Below the pieces are notes generated by a model. The model made no database searches. It saw nothing but the letters and a program-made list of their open reading frames with translations, and was not told the origin of the DNA. Both the position numbers and the translations under genes were made by a program. This document shows positions 7,788-16,296 of a stretch of DNA of 64,000 nucleotides, piece after piece. Position 1 is the stretch's first letter; each line of letters starts with the position of its first letter. Origin of the DNA: Sinorhizobium sp. RAC02 (lineage in GTDB: Bacteria > Pseudomonadota > Alphaproteobacteria > Rhizobiales > Rhizobiaceae); contig NZ_CP016452.1 of assembly GCF_001713395.1 (NCBI RefSeq), positions 1,116,001-1,180,000 on the forward strand. Reading direction: 5' to 3'.

Positions 7788-9527
7788 ATGACAAGAGATG
7801 ACATATCCGGTCTTCATGATCCGCGCCTCACGGCGGGCGCCGACCTGCTCAGCCAAGGGCGGTCGATGGCCCAGGACTGGCGGCTTGGGACAAGCCGCTT
7901 CATGCGTGAGACGGGCGTGGCGTCCGAGGCGGAATGGAAGCGACAGGCCGCCACTGACAAACGTATCATGCAGCATGCCCATATCGGCTTTCGCGATGTC
8001 AACCGCACGATCGAGGGTATTCGTGCGGTCCATGGCGCATGCGCCGATGCGGGCATCACGGTCGATCGTTTCGGCATAACGCTCGATTGGTCGATGGGCT
8101 ATCCCGAGGCGTGGCGTGCCCAAGCATCCCGCGGAACCGGCATTGTCCTGTCGGGGCCAGAGGATTTTGCGCGGATCATCGAGGCGGCCCCCGCAGCCGC
8201 GCACTTTGGCGATTTCATGCTGGGGCTTCCCGGTGCGCTCGAAAACACCAGAGCCGCGATCGTGGCCGGCGCCACGGCCATCGGCAATCTCGGGCAATAT
8301 TTCACCTTCCGGCTGCCCTATTGGGACGATGACGTGGCGACCACGGAAGCGACCGTCACCGCGCTTGGCCTTATCGCAGCGCAAGATGCGGAAATCCTGG
8401 TTCATTCCAATCTCGACGACGGCTTCGCCGGCCTGTTCGTGGACATGGCCTGTGCGCTCGGCATGGTGATCATCGAAAAACACATTGTCGAGGGGTTGAT
8501 CGGCGCGCGGCTCGCCCATTGTTACGGGCATCACTTCAGCGATCCGCTGTCGCGCACCGCCTTTCATGCCGCGCTGGTGCGGGTCAACGATACGCCCGGC
8601 ACGATGATCTTCGGCAATACGGTCGCTTACCAGTCAACGCCGGCTGGCAATTATGCCAGTCTCGCAAGCTATCTTCTTGCCGATATCCTGGCGCTTGGAC
8701 GCTGGCCGGCGGGCCACGCGATCAATCCGGTTCCGGTGACGGAGAACCAGCGCATCCCCGACATCGACGAGATAATCGATGCGCAGACCTTTGCCCATCG
8801 TCTCACGTTGCAGGCACCATTCTACGATCCGGTTTTCGACTGGGTGCAGGTGGAGGCCATGGCCGACGTCCTGGTTGAGGGCGGGGGACGCTTCGCTACC
8901 GCGGTCCTGGACGGTTTGGGCGAGCGCGGCGTGGACGTGAATGACCCGGCTGCATTGCTGCTGGCAATCCGCCGCATGGGACCGAAACGCATGGAGGCAC
9001 TGTTTGGCCCAGGCGTGCTGGAGGGACGGGGACGAACGCCGTTGATCCATGCGGAATGGGCACGCGAACTCAATCACAAGGCAGAAGACTGGGTTGCGTC
9101 ACACCGTTCGTTCGCTCCGTCAAAGCCGCTTTCCGTCTGTATCGGCACGACTGACGTGCACGAACACGGCAAATATCTCGTGGAGAAGGCTTTCGAAGGG
9201 TTGGGCATAGAAACCATCGATGCTGGCGTCGCCGTCGACCCGGAAACTCTCGTTGCAAAAGCGGCGGAAACCGGCGCGGATGTGATCGCCGTCAGCACAT
9301 ATAACGGAGTCGCACTTTCCTATTCGCGCGCGGTGAAGGCTGCCATGCAGCAGCGCGGCCTCGACCTTCCGGTTCTGATCGGTGGGCGGTTGAACGAGGT
9401 GCCGAAGGATTCCAACTCGGGCCTTCCTGTCGATGTTTCGAACGACATCGCAGAGATCGGCTGCATCCCCTGCACGGATCTGGATGGGATGCTGGTCGCG
9501 CTCAAAGCCCGTTCGCCTGAAAACTAG
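7788..9527 (+). CDS. Cobalamin-dependent mutase-like protein: glutamate-mutase-E-like barrel fused to a B12-binding domain
   Basis: From the ATG at 7788 (TTG at 7659 is also in frame but unlikely) the product is 579 aa. The C-terminal ~125 residues are a textbook base-off/His-on B12 domain: DVHEHG (about residues 456-461, His458 as Co ligand), 41 residues, STY in place of SxL, 26 residues, then GG. The N-terminal ~430 residues (GLPGALENTRAAIVAGATAI, HAINPVPVTENQRIPDIDE, GVDVNDPAALLLAIRRMG) resemble the TIM-barrel epsilon subunit of glutamate mutase. The likely reaction is a carbon-skeleton rearrangement of an amino or carboxylic acid, with the substrate unknown. The GlmS-like and GlmE-like parts, normally two subunits, are joined here. 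Confidence 0.75.
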   Translation: MTRDDISGLHDPRLTAGADLLSQGRSMAQDWRLGTSRFMRETGVASEAEWKRQAATDKRIMQHAHIGFRDVNRTIEGIRAVHGACADAGITVDRFGITLDWSMGYPEAWRAQASRGTGIVLSGPEDFARIIEAAPAAAHFGDFMLGLPGALENTRAAIVAGATAIGNLGQYFTFRLPYWDDDVATTEATVTALGLIAAQDAEILVHSNLDDGFAGLFVDMACALGMVIIEKHIVEGLIGARLAHCYGHHFSDPLSRTAFHAALVRVNDTPGTMIFGNTVAYQSTPAGNYASLASYLLADILALGRWPAGHAINPVPVTENQRIPDIDEIIDAQTFAHRLTLQAPFYDPVFDWVQVEAMADVLVEGGGRFATAVLDGLGERGVDVNDPAALLLAIRRMGPKRMEALFGPGVLEGRGRTPLIHAEWARELNHKAEDWVASHRSFAPSKPLSVCIGTTDVHEHGKYLVEKAFEGLGIETIDAGVAVDPETLVAKAAETGADVIAVSTYNGVALSYSRAVKAAMQQRGLDLPVLIGGRLNEVPKDSNSGLPVDVSNDIAEIGCIPCTDLDGMLVALKARSPEN

Positions 9528-9564
9528 ACAGGAAGTGTCGGTGGCGGTTGGGTCACTAAATGAA

Positions 9565-9574
9565 GTGTCGACAG
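9565..9574. promoter_or_regulatory. Candidate GntR operator, copy 2 (GTGTCGACAG)
   Basis: The context AAGTGTCGACAGAAAT matches nine of the ten core bases of the copies at 7618 and 12184. A half-site AAGTGTCG lies about 30 bases earlier, at 9533. Both precede the cyclophilin-like gene at 9642. Confidence 0.5.
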
Positions 9575-9641
9575 AAATGTATTGGATTATTGTTCGGTGA
9601 GGCGGTACCGCGCCTCGCGCTTCGAAAATGAAGGATTAGGG

Positions 9642-10502
9642 ATGCAACTTGTTTTCACTGCCGAAGGCCGTAGCTGGCCAATCCGCCTTACGGGCGATGC
9701 CCTGCGCACACGCAGTGCGTTGCTGGCCAGCTTGCCTTTGCGTCTCCAGCTGCATACGCCAAAGATTGCCGGGAGCCATATATATTGGCATGCGCCCTTT
9801 GTCGAAGACGTGGAAGGGGCAACCCATGTCCTCGACGCGCAAGCGGGCGCCTTCATCTATTGGCCGGTTCGACAGTTCCTCGAGATTACCTTTGCGCCGT
9901 TGCAGGCAGAGAACGCCCAGATCACCGTCCTTGGCCATCTGGACGCTGCGGTGGAGGGCATTGCCGAGCTGGCCGCGACCCTCAAACGCGAGCAGGGTCA
10001 TCGTGTTATCGAGGGAACTCTAGCGCTCACAGAGGGTACGGAACTGGCAGCGGCTGGCGACACGTCGTCTGTCCTGCCTGCGGATTTGATCTCGCGTCGG
10101 AAGGTGCTTTGGCAGGAGATGCCTGCAGACATTGCCCGTCTGACAGCCTCGCGTGCGATCATGCATCCGGCCGGTCCGATTTTCGCGGCCGAAGCGGAGG
10201 CGCGGGTGCTGCATGAGCTACTCTGGTGGATCCGCGCCGGCCAAGGTCAGTATGACGACGCTGTCCTGCGGCAGACCATGGCCATTGCACTTGATAAAAC
10301 GGCGACACGGCTACGCGATTTCTGTCACATGGACGAAACGCCGGCGCTCCTTTTCAGCCTGCGTGACGCGACGGAAGAAGGCGTGCCCGTCGCAGTGCTC
10401 GTTGACGAGGCCATTCTTGTCGCGGGCCGCATCGGCGCGTGGCTGGACCTTCTCATTCCGTGGAACGATCTCAATGAGGCATTTCGGGCCGCGCTGGACT
10501 GA
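9642..10502 (+). CDS. Cyclophilin-like (DUF3830-type) domain protein with a C-terminal helical domain
   Basis: I start at the ATG at 9642, giving 286 aa that begin MQLVFTAEGRSWPIRL; an earlier frame-open GTG/TTG region adds nothing convincing. Residues 1-~130 resemble the DUF3830 / cyclophilin-like fold found near amino-acid and amide catabolic genes: LLASLPLRLQLHTPKIAGSH, then GAFIYWPVRQFLEITFA and ITVLGHL. The C-terminal ~130 residues are mostly helical (ARVLHELLWWIRAGQ) and unrecognised. The gene lies in cluster A between the B12-mutase-like gene and the P5C-reductase-like gene, behind candidate operator copy 2. A small-molecule-binding or auxiliary role is inferred, not shown. Confidence 0.55.
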   Translation: MQLVFTAEGRSWPIRLTGDALRTRSALLASLPLRLQLHTPKIAGSHIYWHAPFVEDVEGATHVLDAQAGAFIYWPVRQFLEITFAPLQAENAQITVLGHLDAAVEGIAELAATLKREQGHRVIEGTLALTEGTELAAAGDTSSVLPADLISRRKVLWQEMPADIARLTASRAIMHPAGPIFAAEAEARVLHELLWWIRAGQGQYDDAVLRQTMAIALDKTATRLRDFCHMDETPALLFSLRDATEEGVPVAVLVDEAILVAGRIGAWLDLLIPWNDLNEAFRAALD

Positions 10503-10520
10503 GCCCGGTTCGCTCGCGTC

Positions 10521-11282
10521 CTAAGTGGGTGCTTGCTCCGATAGCCTATGAAGAACGGCGTCGCAGGCAGCTTGCCATGCCTGCGGCTGCCTCTCCCTGG
10601 CGAGAACATCGAGGCCAAGTTCGGTGATGCCGCCTGGCGTCACCAGTTCCCCGATCAGCGCATCCATCGGCCGGTCGGTTTCCGCGATCAAGCGCCCCGC
10701 AGCGACGAAGGTCAGGGCCGCGAGCTTGCGCATGGCGTCGGCATCGCCGCCTTGGTGGGCCGCCCATCCGGCAGATTGCCGGATCAGATCCTGTGCCCAG
10801 CCATAGATTGCCGCATTCACGGATGCCACTTCGAACTCGCGTTCGTCGCGAAGGGTGATGACCGGACCGAGCTTCTCAAGAACACCGAAGGCCGCGAGAC
10901 TGGCGGGGAAGCAGGCCGTGGGGCTGGCATTGATCGCCGCCGCAGTCAGCGGCATCGCGCGCACGGCTTGGGCAAGGCCGACATTGAGGCTGGAAAGCGG
11001 TACGCCGGCGCAGAAGGAAAGCATTGTCTGGCCCGCACGCCACGGCAAACCGGCAACGGCATCGGGCGCATCGACAGGGCGCACGGAAAGCAGCACAATG
11101 TCCGCGCGTGTAACGAGATCTTCGTTGTCACGCGCAAGGGGAATGTTCCAGCGCTGCGCCAGCTGCCGGGCTTGACCGCGGGGAGACAACAGTATGGATG
11201 CCGGATCAACGCCCGCGCGCAGGAGGCCGGACAGGACTGCGGCTGCAAGGTGGCCCACGCCGATAATGCCGACAATCATCAT
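10521..11282 (-). CDS. Pyrroline-5-carboxylate-reductase-like NAD(P)-dependent enzyme
   Basis: The 253-aa protein has an N-terminal nucleotide-binding fold (VGIIGVGHLAAAVLSGLL, residues 3-20) and the family's C-terminal substrate loop as LVTPGGITELGLD. The canonical GxGNM signature and the SPGGTT loop of true ProC are altered to GVGHLA and TPGGIT, so the substrate may differ from P5C. A GGAGGCG ribosome site lies directly before the ATG at 11282. It is convergent with the cyclophilin-like gene and divergent from the GntR gene, sharing a promoter region that holds operator copy 3. A bona fide ProC-like paralogue is present in cluster B at 28308. Confidence 0.7.
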   Translation of the reverse strand: MMIVGIIGVGHLAAAVLSGLLRAGVDPASILLSPRGQARQLAQRWNIPLARDNEDLVTRADIVLLSVRPVDAPDAVAGLPWRAGQTMLSFCAGVPLSSLNVGLAQAVRAMPLTAAAINASPTACFPASLAAFGVLEKLGPVITLRDEREFEVASVNAAIYGWAQDLIRQSAGWAAHQGGDADAMRKLAALTFVAAGRLIAETDRPMDALIGELVTPGGITELGLDVLARERQPQAWQAACDAVLHRLSEQAPT

Positions 11283-11349
11283 TCGCCTCCAAATTAATGA
11301 CGGCGGCTTGCCATCGACGCAAAATTAGGAACAAGATATTGCACAAAAC

Positions 11350-11359
11350 TGTAGACACT
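11350..11359. promoter_or_regulatory. Candidate GntR operator, copy 3 (TGTAGACACT)
   Basis: The site reads ACTGTAGACACTTTGG. The right half and the TTT flank match the perfect copies while the left half is degenerate. It sits between the divergent P5CR-like and GntR genes, about 40 bases before the GntR start, which suggests weaker binding and autoregulation. Confidence 0.45.
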
Positions 11360-11391
11360 TTGGTTCTATGCAGCAAGACGCCGGAGGCGCC

Positions 11392-12162
11392 ATGACCGAA
11401 AGAATAGAGGCGGATGCGCTGGAAAACGTGCCCGTTGAGGCTGAGCAGGAGGGGCGCCGCTCGGCGGACAGCAGCGAACGGGCCTACAACACGATCCGGA
11501 AACTGCTGATAGAATTCAAACTTAAGCCGGATGAGCGCCTGAATGAAGTTCAGTTGTCGCGCAGTCTCGGCGTATCGCGCACGCCCATTCGCGAGGCATT
11601 GAACCGGCTTGCTTCCGAGGGGTTCGTGTCGCTCACGCCCAACCGCGGCTTTTTCGTGCGCAGCCTTTCGACGGAGGGCTTGCTCGACCTGTACGAGTTG
11701 CGCTCTATCATCGAATGTGCCGCCTTCCGGCTGATGTGTGAGCGGGCCGAAGATACGCAGATTGCGCGACTGACGGCCTATTGGGCCAGCGTCGTCGATG
11801 GTTACGAACAAAATCCGCCGGACGAGATCCTTGTCAAGGACGAGACGTTTCACCTGCTGATTGCGGAACTTTCAGGCAATCCTGAACTCGCCAACCAGCT
11901 TGCCGCGATCAATGCACGCATCCGCTTCATCCGGCGCATCCAGATCGAGCACACGCATGACAGGAAACAGATCGTTTCCCACTCGGATATCGTCGCCGCC
12001 GCCATCCGGCGTGATGCGGAGCGTGGGACGGCGCTGCTGCGCGATCACATCGAAATGACCGTTTCGGCAACGCAGGAGGCGCTGAAGAATGCGCTGCTCA
12101 AGGTCTACACATCGGCCGAATCGGCAGCCCGGCCGCGGCGCCGCTCCAACAAAGAGGCCTAA
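11392..12162 (+). CDS. GntR-family transcriptional regulator (FCD/FadR type), cluster A
   Basis: The start is the ATG at 11392 because GGAGGCG precedes it; an ATG at 11368 would add eight residues. Of 256 aa, the first ~25 are an acidic tail. A winged helix follows (ERAYNTIRKLLIEFKLKPDE...LSRSLGVSRTPIREALNRLA) and then the helical FCD ligand domain (LYELRSIIECAAFRL, KDETFHLLIAELSGN, HSDIVAAAIRRDAERG) with the Asp/His residues that usually bind a metal and a carboxylate. It probably represses cluster A through the GTGTCGACAC sites. The ligand is unknown. Confidence 0.88.
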   Translation: MTERIEADALENVPVEAEQEGRRSADSSERAYNTIRKLLIEFKLKPDERLNEVQLSRSLGVSRTPIREALNRLASEGFVSLTPNRGFFVRSLSTEGLLDLYELRSIIECAAFRLMCERAEDTQIARLTAYWASVVDGYEQNPPDEILVKDETFHLLIAELSGNPELANQLAAINARIRFIRRIQIEHTHDRKQIVSHSDIVAAAIRRDAERGTALLRDHIEMTVSATQEALKNALLKVYTSAESAARPRRRSNKEA

Positions 12163-12183
12163 ATGCGATAATTGAACGCAATA

Positions 12184-12193
12184 GTGTCGACAC
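12184..12193. promoter_or_regulatory. Candidate GntR operator, copy 4 (GTGTCGACAC)
   Basis: A perfect copy in the context ATAGTGTCGACACTTTCTT lies 22 bases after the GntR stop and about 100 bases before the Liv-type binding-protein gene. It probably controls the transporter and oxidase operon that follows. Confidence 0.6.
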
Positions 12194-12294
12194 TTTCTTG
12201 ACGCGACTGTGAATGTCTGCTTCCATGCAGGCAGTGGCAAGAGACCGGAACGGCCTGCCAACAACCGGATCGTGTCAAAGACAGGGGAACTGTT

Positions 12295-13404
12295 ATGAAA
12301 TTTGTCGCTTCACTTTGCCTCGGCGTTTCGCTTCTCGCGACGCCGAGCCTCGCCGAAGAAATTTCGATCGGCATTGCCGGGCCGCTCTCCGGGCCGCAGG
12401 CCTACTTCGGCAACACCTGGCACAATGGCTTCAAGCTCTATTGGGACAAGCTGAATGCGGCTGGCGGCGTCAACGGCGTGACCGTCGCCTACAACCAGCA
12501 GGACGACAAGGCCGACCCACGCGAGGGCACGCTGGTAGCCCAGAAGTTCTGCGACGACGACAGTGTCGTGATCGGTCTCGTAAACTTCAATTCCGGTGTG
12601 GCGCAATCGACGCTGCCGATCTTCGAAGATTGCACCTTGCCGACCATGACCTTCGGCTCGAACCCGGACCTGACCCAGCAAGACTACAAATACATGGTGC
12701 GCCCCGTCGCCAACGACCTCGCTGGCGCTCTGCTGCCGGCTGAATATGCGCTCCAGAAACTCGGTGCGAAGACGGCGATCGTCGTCAACGACAAACAGGT
12801 GTTCGGCCAAGGCATTTCCGAAATCTTCGGCAAGAACTTTACGGCTGGCGGCGGGCAGTTGCTCGACACGCTTGCCATTGCGCCGACGGATGTGGACTTC
12901 TCTTCGGTTCTCGCCCAGATCAAGGGCAAGGCGCCGGATGTCATCTATGTCGGCGCGGTCATGCCGCAGCTCGCCCTCTTTGCCAAGCAGATGCATGAGC
13001 AGGGCGTGACGGCGACCCTCATGGTTCCGGACGGCGGCTACACGCCGGACTTCATCGGCCAGGCGGGTGAGGGCAACGTGCAGGGCACGCTGGTCGCAAT
13101 CCAGGTTCCCCCGATGGATGCGTCACCGGCGATTGCCGAATTCGCCAAGCTTTACAAGGAGAAGTTCGGCGAAGAAGCCGGACCCTATTCGATCTACGGT
13201 TATGTCCAGGGGCAGATCCTCGAGGCCGTGCTGAAGACGACCAAGGGGCTCTCCCGCGAGGAGATGAACGAGGCACTGCACGCCGTAAAGGTCGAGACCG
13301 CCGTTGGCGCCCTGGAGTTCGACGATGTTGGTGAGTTGAAGGTCGCGCCGTCCTACCTTTACAAGGTGGAAGGCAAGAACTTCGTGCTGATCGGATCCAG
13401 GTAA
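12295..13404 (+). CDS. Branched-chain-amino-acid-type ABC transporter, periplasmic binding protein (LivK-like)
   Basis: The 369-aa protein has a signal peptide (MKFVASLCLGVSLLATPSLA) and a type I periplasmic binding fold of the LivK/AmiC family: ISIGIAGPLSGPQAYFG, DDKADPREGTLVAQKFCDD, PTMTFGSNPDLTQQDYKYM, GPYSIYGYVQGQILEAVL. The family delivers amino acids, amides or related compounds to a LivHM pore. GGGGAA precedes the ATG. It is the first gene of a six-gene operon with LivH, M, G, F and a flavin oxidase, so the imported compound is probably oxidised by the last gene product. Confidence 0.88.
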   Translation: MKFVASLCLGVSLLATPSLAEEISIGIAGPLSGPQAYFGNTWHNGFKLYWDKLNAAGGVNGVTVAYNQQDDKADPREGTLVAQKFCDDDSVVIGLVNFNSGVAQSTLPIFEDCTLPTMTFGSNPDLTQQDYKYMVRPVANDLAGALLPAEYALQKLGAKTAIVVNDKQVFGQGISEIFGKNFTAGGGQLLDTLAIAPTDVDFSSVLAQIKGKAPDVIYVGAVMPQLALFAKQMHEQGVTATLMVPDGGYTPDFIGQAGEGNVQGTLVAIQVPPMDASPAIAEFAKLYKEKFGEEAGPYSIYGYVQGQILEAVLKTTKGLSREEMNEALHAVKVETAVGALEFDDVGELKVAPSYLYKVEGKNFVLIGSR

Positions 13405-13411
13405 GCGGGCA

Positions 13412-13431
13412 GGGCCGGCCTCGGCCGGCCC
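13412..13431 (+). promoter_or_regulatory. Intercistronic hairpin between the binding-protein and permease genes
   Basis: An 8-bp GC stem, GGGCCGGC-CTCG-GCCGGCCC, starts eight bases past the binding-protein stop. Hairpins at this point commonly protect or attenuate transcripts so that the binding protein outnumbers the membrane parts. No U tract follows, so partial readthrough is expected. Confidence 0.5.
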
Positions 13432-13523
13432 GTCCGTCCGCCGCGCGGTGGCCTTTTCCGCCGCCGCGCATTTCTTCTTGATATCCGCCGTCCTTCGGCC
13501 GCGGACTTTCCGGGCGGACCTCT

Positions 13524-14474
13524 ATGCTGGGAACCCTTATTCAACAGACTGTCAACGCCCTGACGATCGGGTCGATCTACGCTCTGATCGCGTTGGGCTA
13601 TACGATGGTCTACGGCGTCCTGCGCATGATCAATTTCGCCCATGGTGAGATGTTCATGCTCGGCGCTTACGCCGCATTTCTGGCACTCAGCCTGTTTGTC
13701 GGTGAGATCGGCGCGGCCGGTGCATTCGCCTTCACCCTTGCTTTTTTCGGCGCCGTCGTCGCCGTTGGCTTCTTTGGCGTCGGCATCGAGCGGCTGGCCT
13801 ATAAGCCGCTGCGCAATTCCACCCGCCTGGCGCCAATGCTGTCCTCGCTCGGCGTATCGCTGACCCTTGTCACCGGCCTCCAGATTCTGGCGGGACCGCA
13901 ACCCGTCGCCTTCCCCAGTTTCTTCCCGGCCACGCGCTACGATTTTTTCGGTGGCACCGTGACGTCCGTGCAGATCGGCATTCTCGTTGCGGCCTTCGTT
14001 CTGATGTTCGCGCTCTACATGCTGGTCAATCGCAGCCGCATGGGCATCATCGTGCGCGCCGTCTCGGAAAGCCGCCCCACGGCGCAGCTTCTCGGCATCA
14101 ACGTCAATCTGGCGATTTCGGCGGTCTTCTTCTCCGGCCCGCTGCTTGGCGCTGCCGGTGGCATTCTCTATGCCAGCTACTACGGCATCATGTCGCCGAC
14201 GATGGGCGCCGTCATCGGCCTCAAGGCCTTCACCGCAGCGATCCTCGGCGGGATAGGCTCCATTCCAGGCGCCATGCTGGGCGCCTACATTCTGGCTTTC
14301 GTCGAAGTGGGAGGCACGGCGCTGCTGCCGATCCTCACCAACGGCATGCTCGGCACGGAGTATCGTGACGTGCTGTCCTTCATCATCCTCATCCTCGTGC
14401 TGCTCGTGAGACCCGCCGGTATTCTTGGCGAGCCGGTGTCCGAGGAAAGCATGGTCTACAAGAGGGAGTTCTGA
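13524..14474 (+). CDS. Branched-chain-amino-acid-type ABC permease (LivH-like)
   Basis: The 316-aa integral membrane protein has about eight hydrophobic segments and the LivH signatures LIALGYTMVYGVLRMINFAHGE near the N-terminus and LLGINVNLAISAVF later. It is one half of the inner-membrane channel and pairs with the LivM-like protein. Its stop overlaps the next start (TGATG at 14471-14475), indicating translational coupling. The ribosome site (GGCGGA) is modest. Confidence 0.88.
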   Translation: MLGTLIQQTVNALTIGSIYALIALGYTMVYGVLRMINFAHGEMFMLGAYAAFLALSLFVGEIGAAGAFAFTLAFFGAVVAVGFFGVGIERLAYKPLRNSTRLAPMLSSLGVSLTLVTGLQILAGPQPVAFPSFFPATRYDFFGGTVTSVQIGILVAAFVLMFALYMLVNRSRMGIIVRAVSESRPTAQLLGINVNLAISAVFFSGPLLGAAGGILYASYYGIMSPTMGAVIGLKAFTAAILGGIGSIPGAMLGAYILAFVEVGGTALLPILTNGMLGTEYRDVLSFIILILVLLVRPAGILGEPVSEESMVYKREF

Positions 14475-15469
14475 TGTCTGCGATCGACGCCTCTTCCCCC
14501 GCCAAACCAAAGGCAAGCCGTCTCGTCGCACTTCTCGTGCTTGCCGCCATTGCAGCCCTGATCGTCGCGACGCCGTTTCTGTCGAACTACCACATCCGCG
14601 TCGTCAACAGCCTGCTGATCTACATCCTGCTCGGGATCGGCCTCAACATCGTCATCGGCTATACCGGCCTTCTCGATCTGGGTTTCGTGGCGTTCTATGC
14701 GGTGGGAGCTTACACCTACGCACTGTTGGCCAGCCCGCAGCTCGATCTGCACCTGCCCTTCCTCCTGATCGTCGGCATCGCGGCCCTCATGGGCATGATC
14801 ACCGGCATCCTGCTCGGCATCCCGGTCCTGAAGCTGAGAGGCGATTATCTCGCCATCGTGACCCTCGGTTTCGGCGAGATCATCCGCATCGTGATCAACA
14901 ATGTCGATTGGCTGACCGGCGGCCCGAAGGGCATTGCACGCCTCGACAAGGCCTCCATTCTTGGCGTGGAGGTCGCGCGGCCGGTGGAAATTTACTGGCT
15001 GCTGTTGGTCACTGTCGTCCTGACGGGGATCCTCGTCTGGCGGCTCGAACGCTCCATCCTCGGCAAAGCCTGGGCTGCGATCCGCGAAGACCAGGATGCT
15101 GCGCGCGGCATCGGCATCAACACGACCAATGCCAAGCTCGCGGCCTTCGCGACCTCCGCCACCATCGGCGCCGTTGCCGGGACGATCTTTGCCGCGTCGC
15201 AGCGTTTCGTCAGCCCGGAAAGCTTTACGCTGCAGGAATCCGTGCTGATCGTCCTTATGATCGTCATCGGAGGGATCGGCAACATTCTGGGCATCGTCGC
15301 GGGTGCGGCCATTCTCATCCTGTTGCCGGAAATGCTCAGGGAATTTGCCGAATGGCGCATCCTCTTCCTGGGTATCCTGATGGTCGTTCTCATCATCGTG
15401 CGCCCGGCCGGCATCGTGCCGCGCAGCTTCGGCCCGGAAAAACTCATTCGGGGGCTTTTCGGAAAATGA
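14474..15469 (+). CDS. Branched-chain-amino-acid-type ABC permease (LivM-like)
   Basis: The 331-aa membrane protein carries the LivM signatures GIGLNIVIGYTGLLDLGFVA and FGEIIRIVINNVDWLTGGPKG, plus the cytoplasmic coupling segment RAIREDQDAARGIGINTTNAKL-like stretch (AAIREDQDAARGIGIN). The second channel half, it overlaps the LivH gene at its start and the LivG gene at its end (ATGA at 15466-15469). Confidence 0.88.
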   Translation: MSAIDASSPAKPKASRLVALLVLAAIAALIVATPFLSNYHIRVVNSLLIYILLGIGLNIVIGYTGLLDLGFVAFYAVGAYTYALLASPQLDLHLPFLLIVGIAALMGMITGILLGIPVLKLRGDYLAIVTLGFGEIIRIVINNVDWLTGGPKGIARLDKASILGVEVARPVEIYWLLLVTVVLTGILVWRLERSILGKAWAAIREDQDAARGIGINTTNAKLAAFATSATIGAVAGTIFAASQRFVSPESFTLQESVLIVLMIVIGGIGNILGIVAGAAILILLPEMLREFAEWRILFLGILMVVLIIVRPAGIVPRSFGPEKLIRGLFGK

Positions 15470-16296
15470 CACTCGTCTTCAGCAACCTGCGAAAGCAGTA
15501 CGGCGCCAATGTCGCCATCAACGACGTCTCGACCGAATTCGCGCCTGGCCTCATTCACGGCGTCATCGGCCCGAACGGTGCCGGCAAATCGACGCTTATC
15601 AATATGACAGCCGGCTCCTACACCGTCTCTGCGGGCTCCATCTCCCTCGACGGGCGGCGCCTGGACGGGATGAAGAAATACCAGATCGCCAATTCCGGCA
15701 TCGCGCGCACCTACCAGAACATCCGCCTGTTCGATCAGATGACCGTGCTGGAGAATCTGGAAGTCTGTTCCTATCCGGCGCAGGTGCGCGACACGTGGAA
15801 AGAGGTTCTCTGGCCGCCCTATGGGCGCGCTCGCGCGGGATCACGTCGCGAATCCTGTATGGAAATCCTGCGCTTCTTCGATCTCCAGGGGTATGCCGAC
15901 ATGGAAGCCGGCAGCCTTCCCTATGGCCGCCAACGCATGTTGGAAATCGCCCGCGCCCTCGCCATGAACCCGCGCGTTCTTCTGCTCGACGAGCCTGCCG
16001 CGGGTCTCAACCACCATGAAACGGCCGATCTGACGGCCAAGCTCGCCGAATTGCGCTCGCCTGATCGGATCATGCTCGTCGTCGAGCATGACATGGATCT
16101 GGTGATGACGCTTTGCGACAGGATTGTCGTGATGCATCACGGCAAACTCCTCTTCCAGGGAACGCCCGCCGAAGTTCAGGCGAGCAGCGACGTTCAACTT
16201 GCCTATCTGGGGACTGATAATGACATCGATGACATCAGAGCCGCTGCTCAAGATCGCCGGGCTCAGCTCGGGATACGGGCGCGTCGGCGTTCTTGA
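15466..16296 (+). CDS. Branched-chain-amino-acid-type ABC ATPase (LivG-like)
   Basis: The ATG at 15466 overlaps the LivM stop. The frame is also open upstream to 14425, but that part is the shadow of livM. The 276-aa product has Walker A GPNGAGKST, a signature region altered to LPYGRQRMLEIARALA, Walker B LLLDEPAAGLN and the switch His in VVEHDMD. After the usual LivG end (AYLGTDN) the frame runs on for about 25 extra residues rich in Arg/Asp, overlapping the next gene by 77 bases. That tail is unusual and could be a natural extension or the result of an altered stop. Confidence 0.87.
   Translation: MTLVFSNLRKQYGANVAINDVSTEFAPGLIHGVIGPNGAGKSTLINMTAGSYTVSAGSISLDGRRLDGMKKYQIANSGIARTYQNIRLFDQMTVLENLEVCSYPAQVRDTWKEVLWPPYGRARAGSRRESCMEILRFFDLQGYADMEAGSLPYGRQRMLEIARALAMNPRVLLLDEPAAGLNHHETADLTAKLAELRSPDRIMLVVEHDMDLVMTLCDRIVVMHHGKLLFQGTPAEVQASSDVQLAYLGTDNDIDDIRAAAQDRRAQLGIRARRRS

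Noticed and set aside
14425..15465. Upstream part of the livG frame as a fusion protein
   Set aside because: Residues before 15466 are Arg/His/Pro-rich shadow of livM; the real start overlaps the livM stop.
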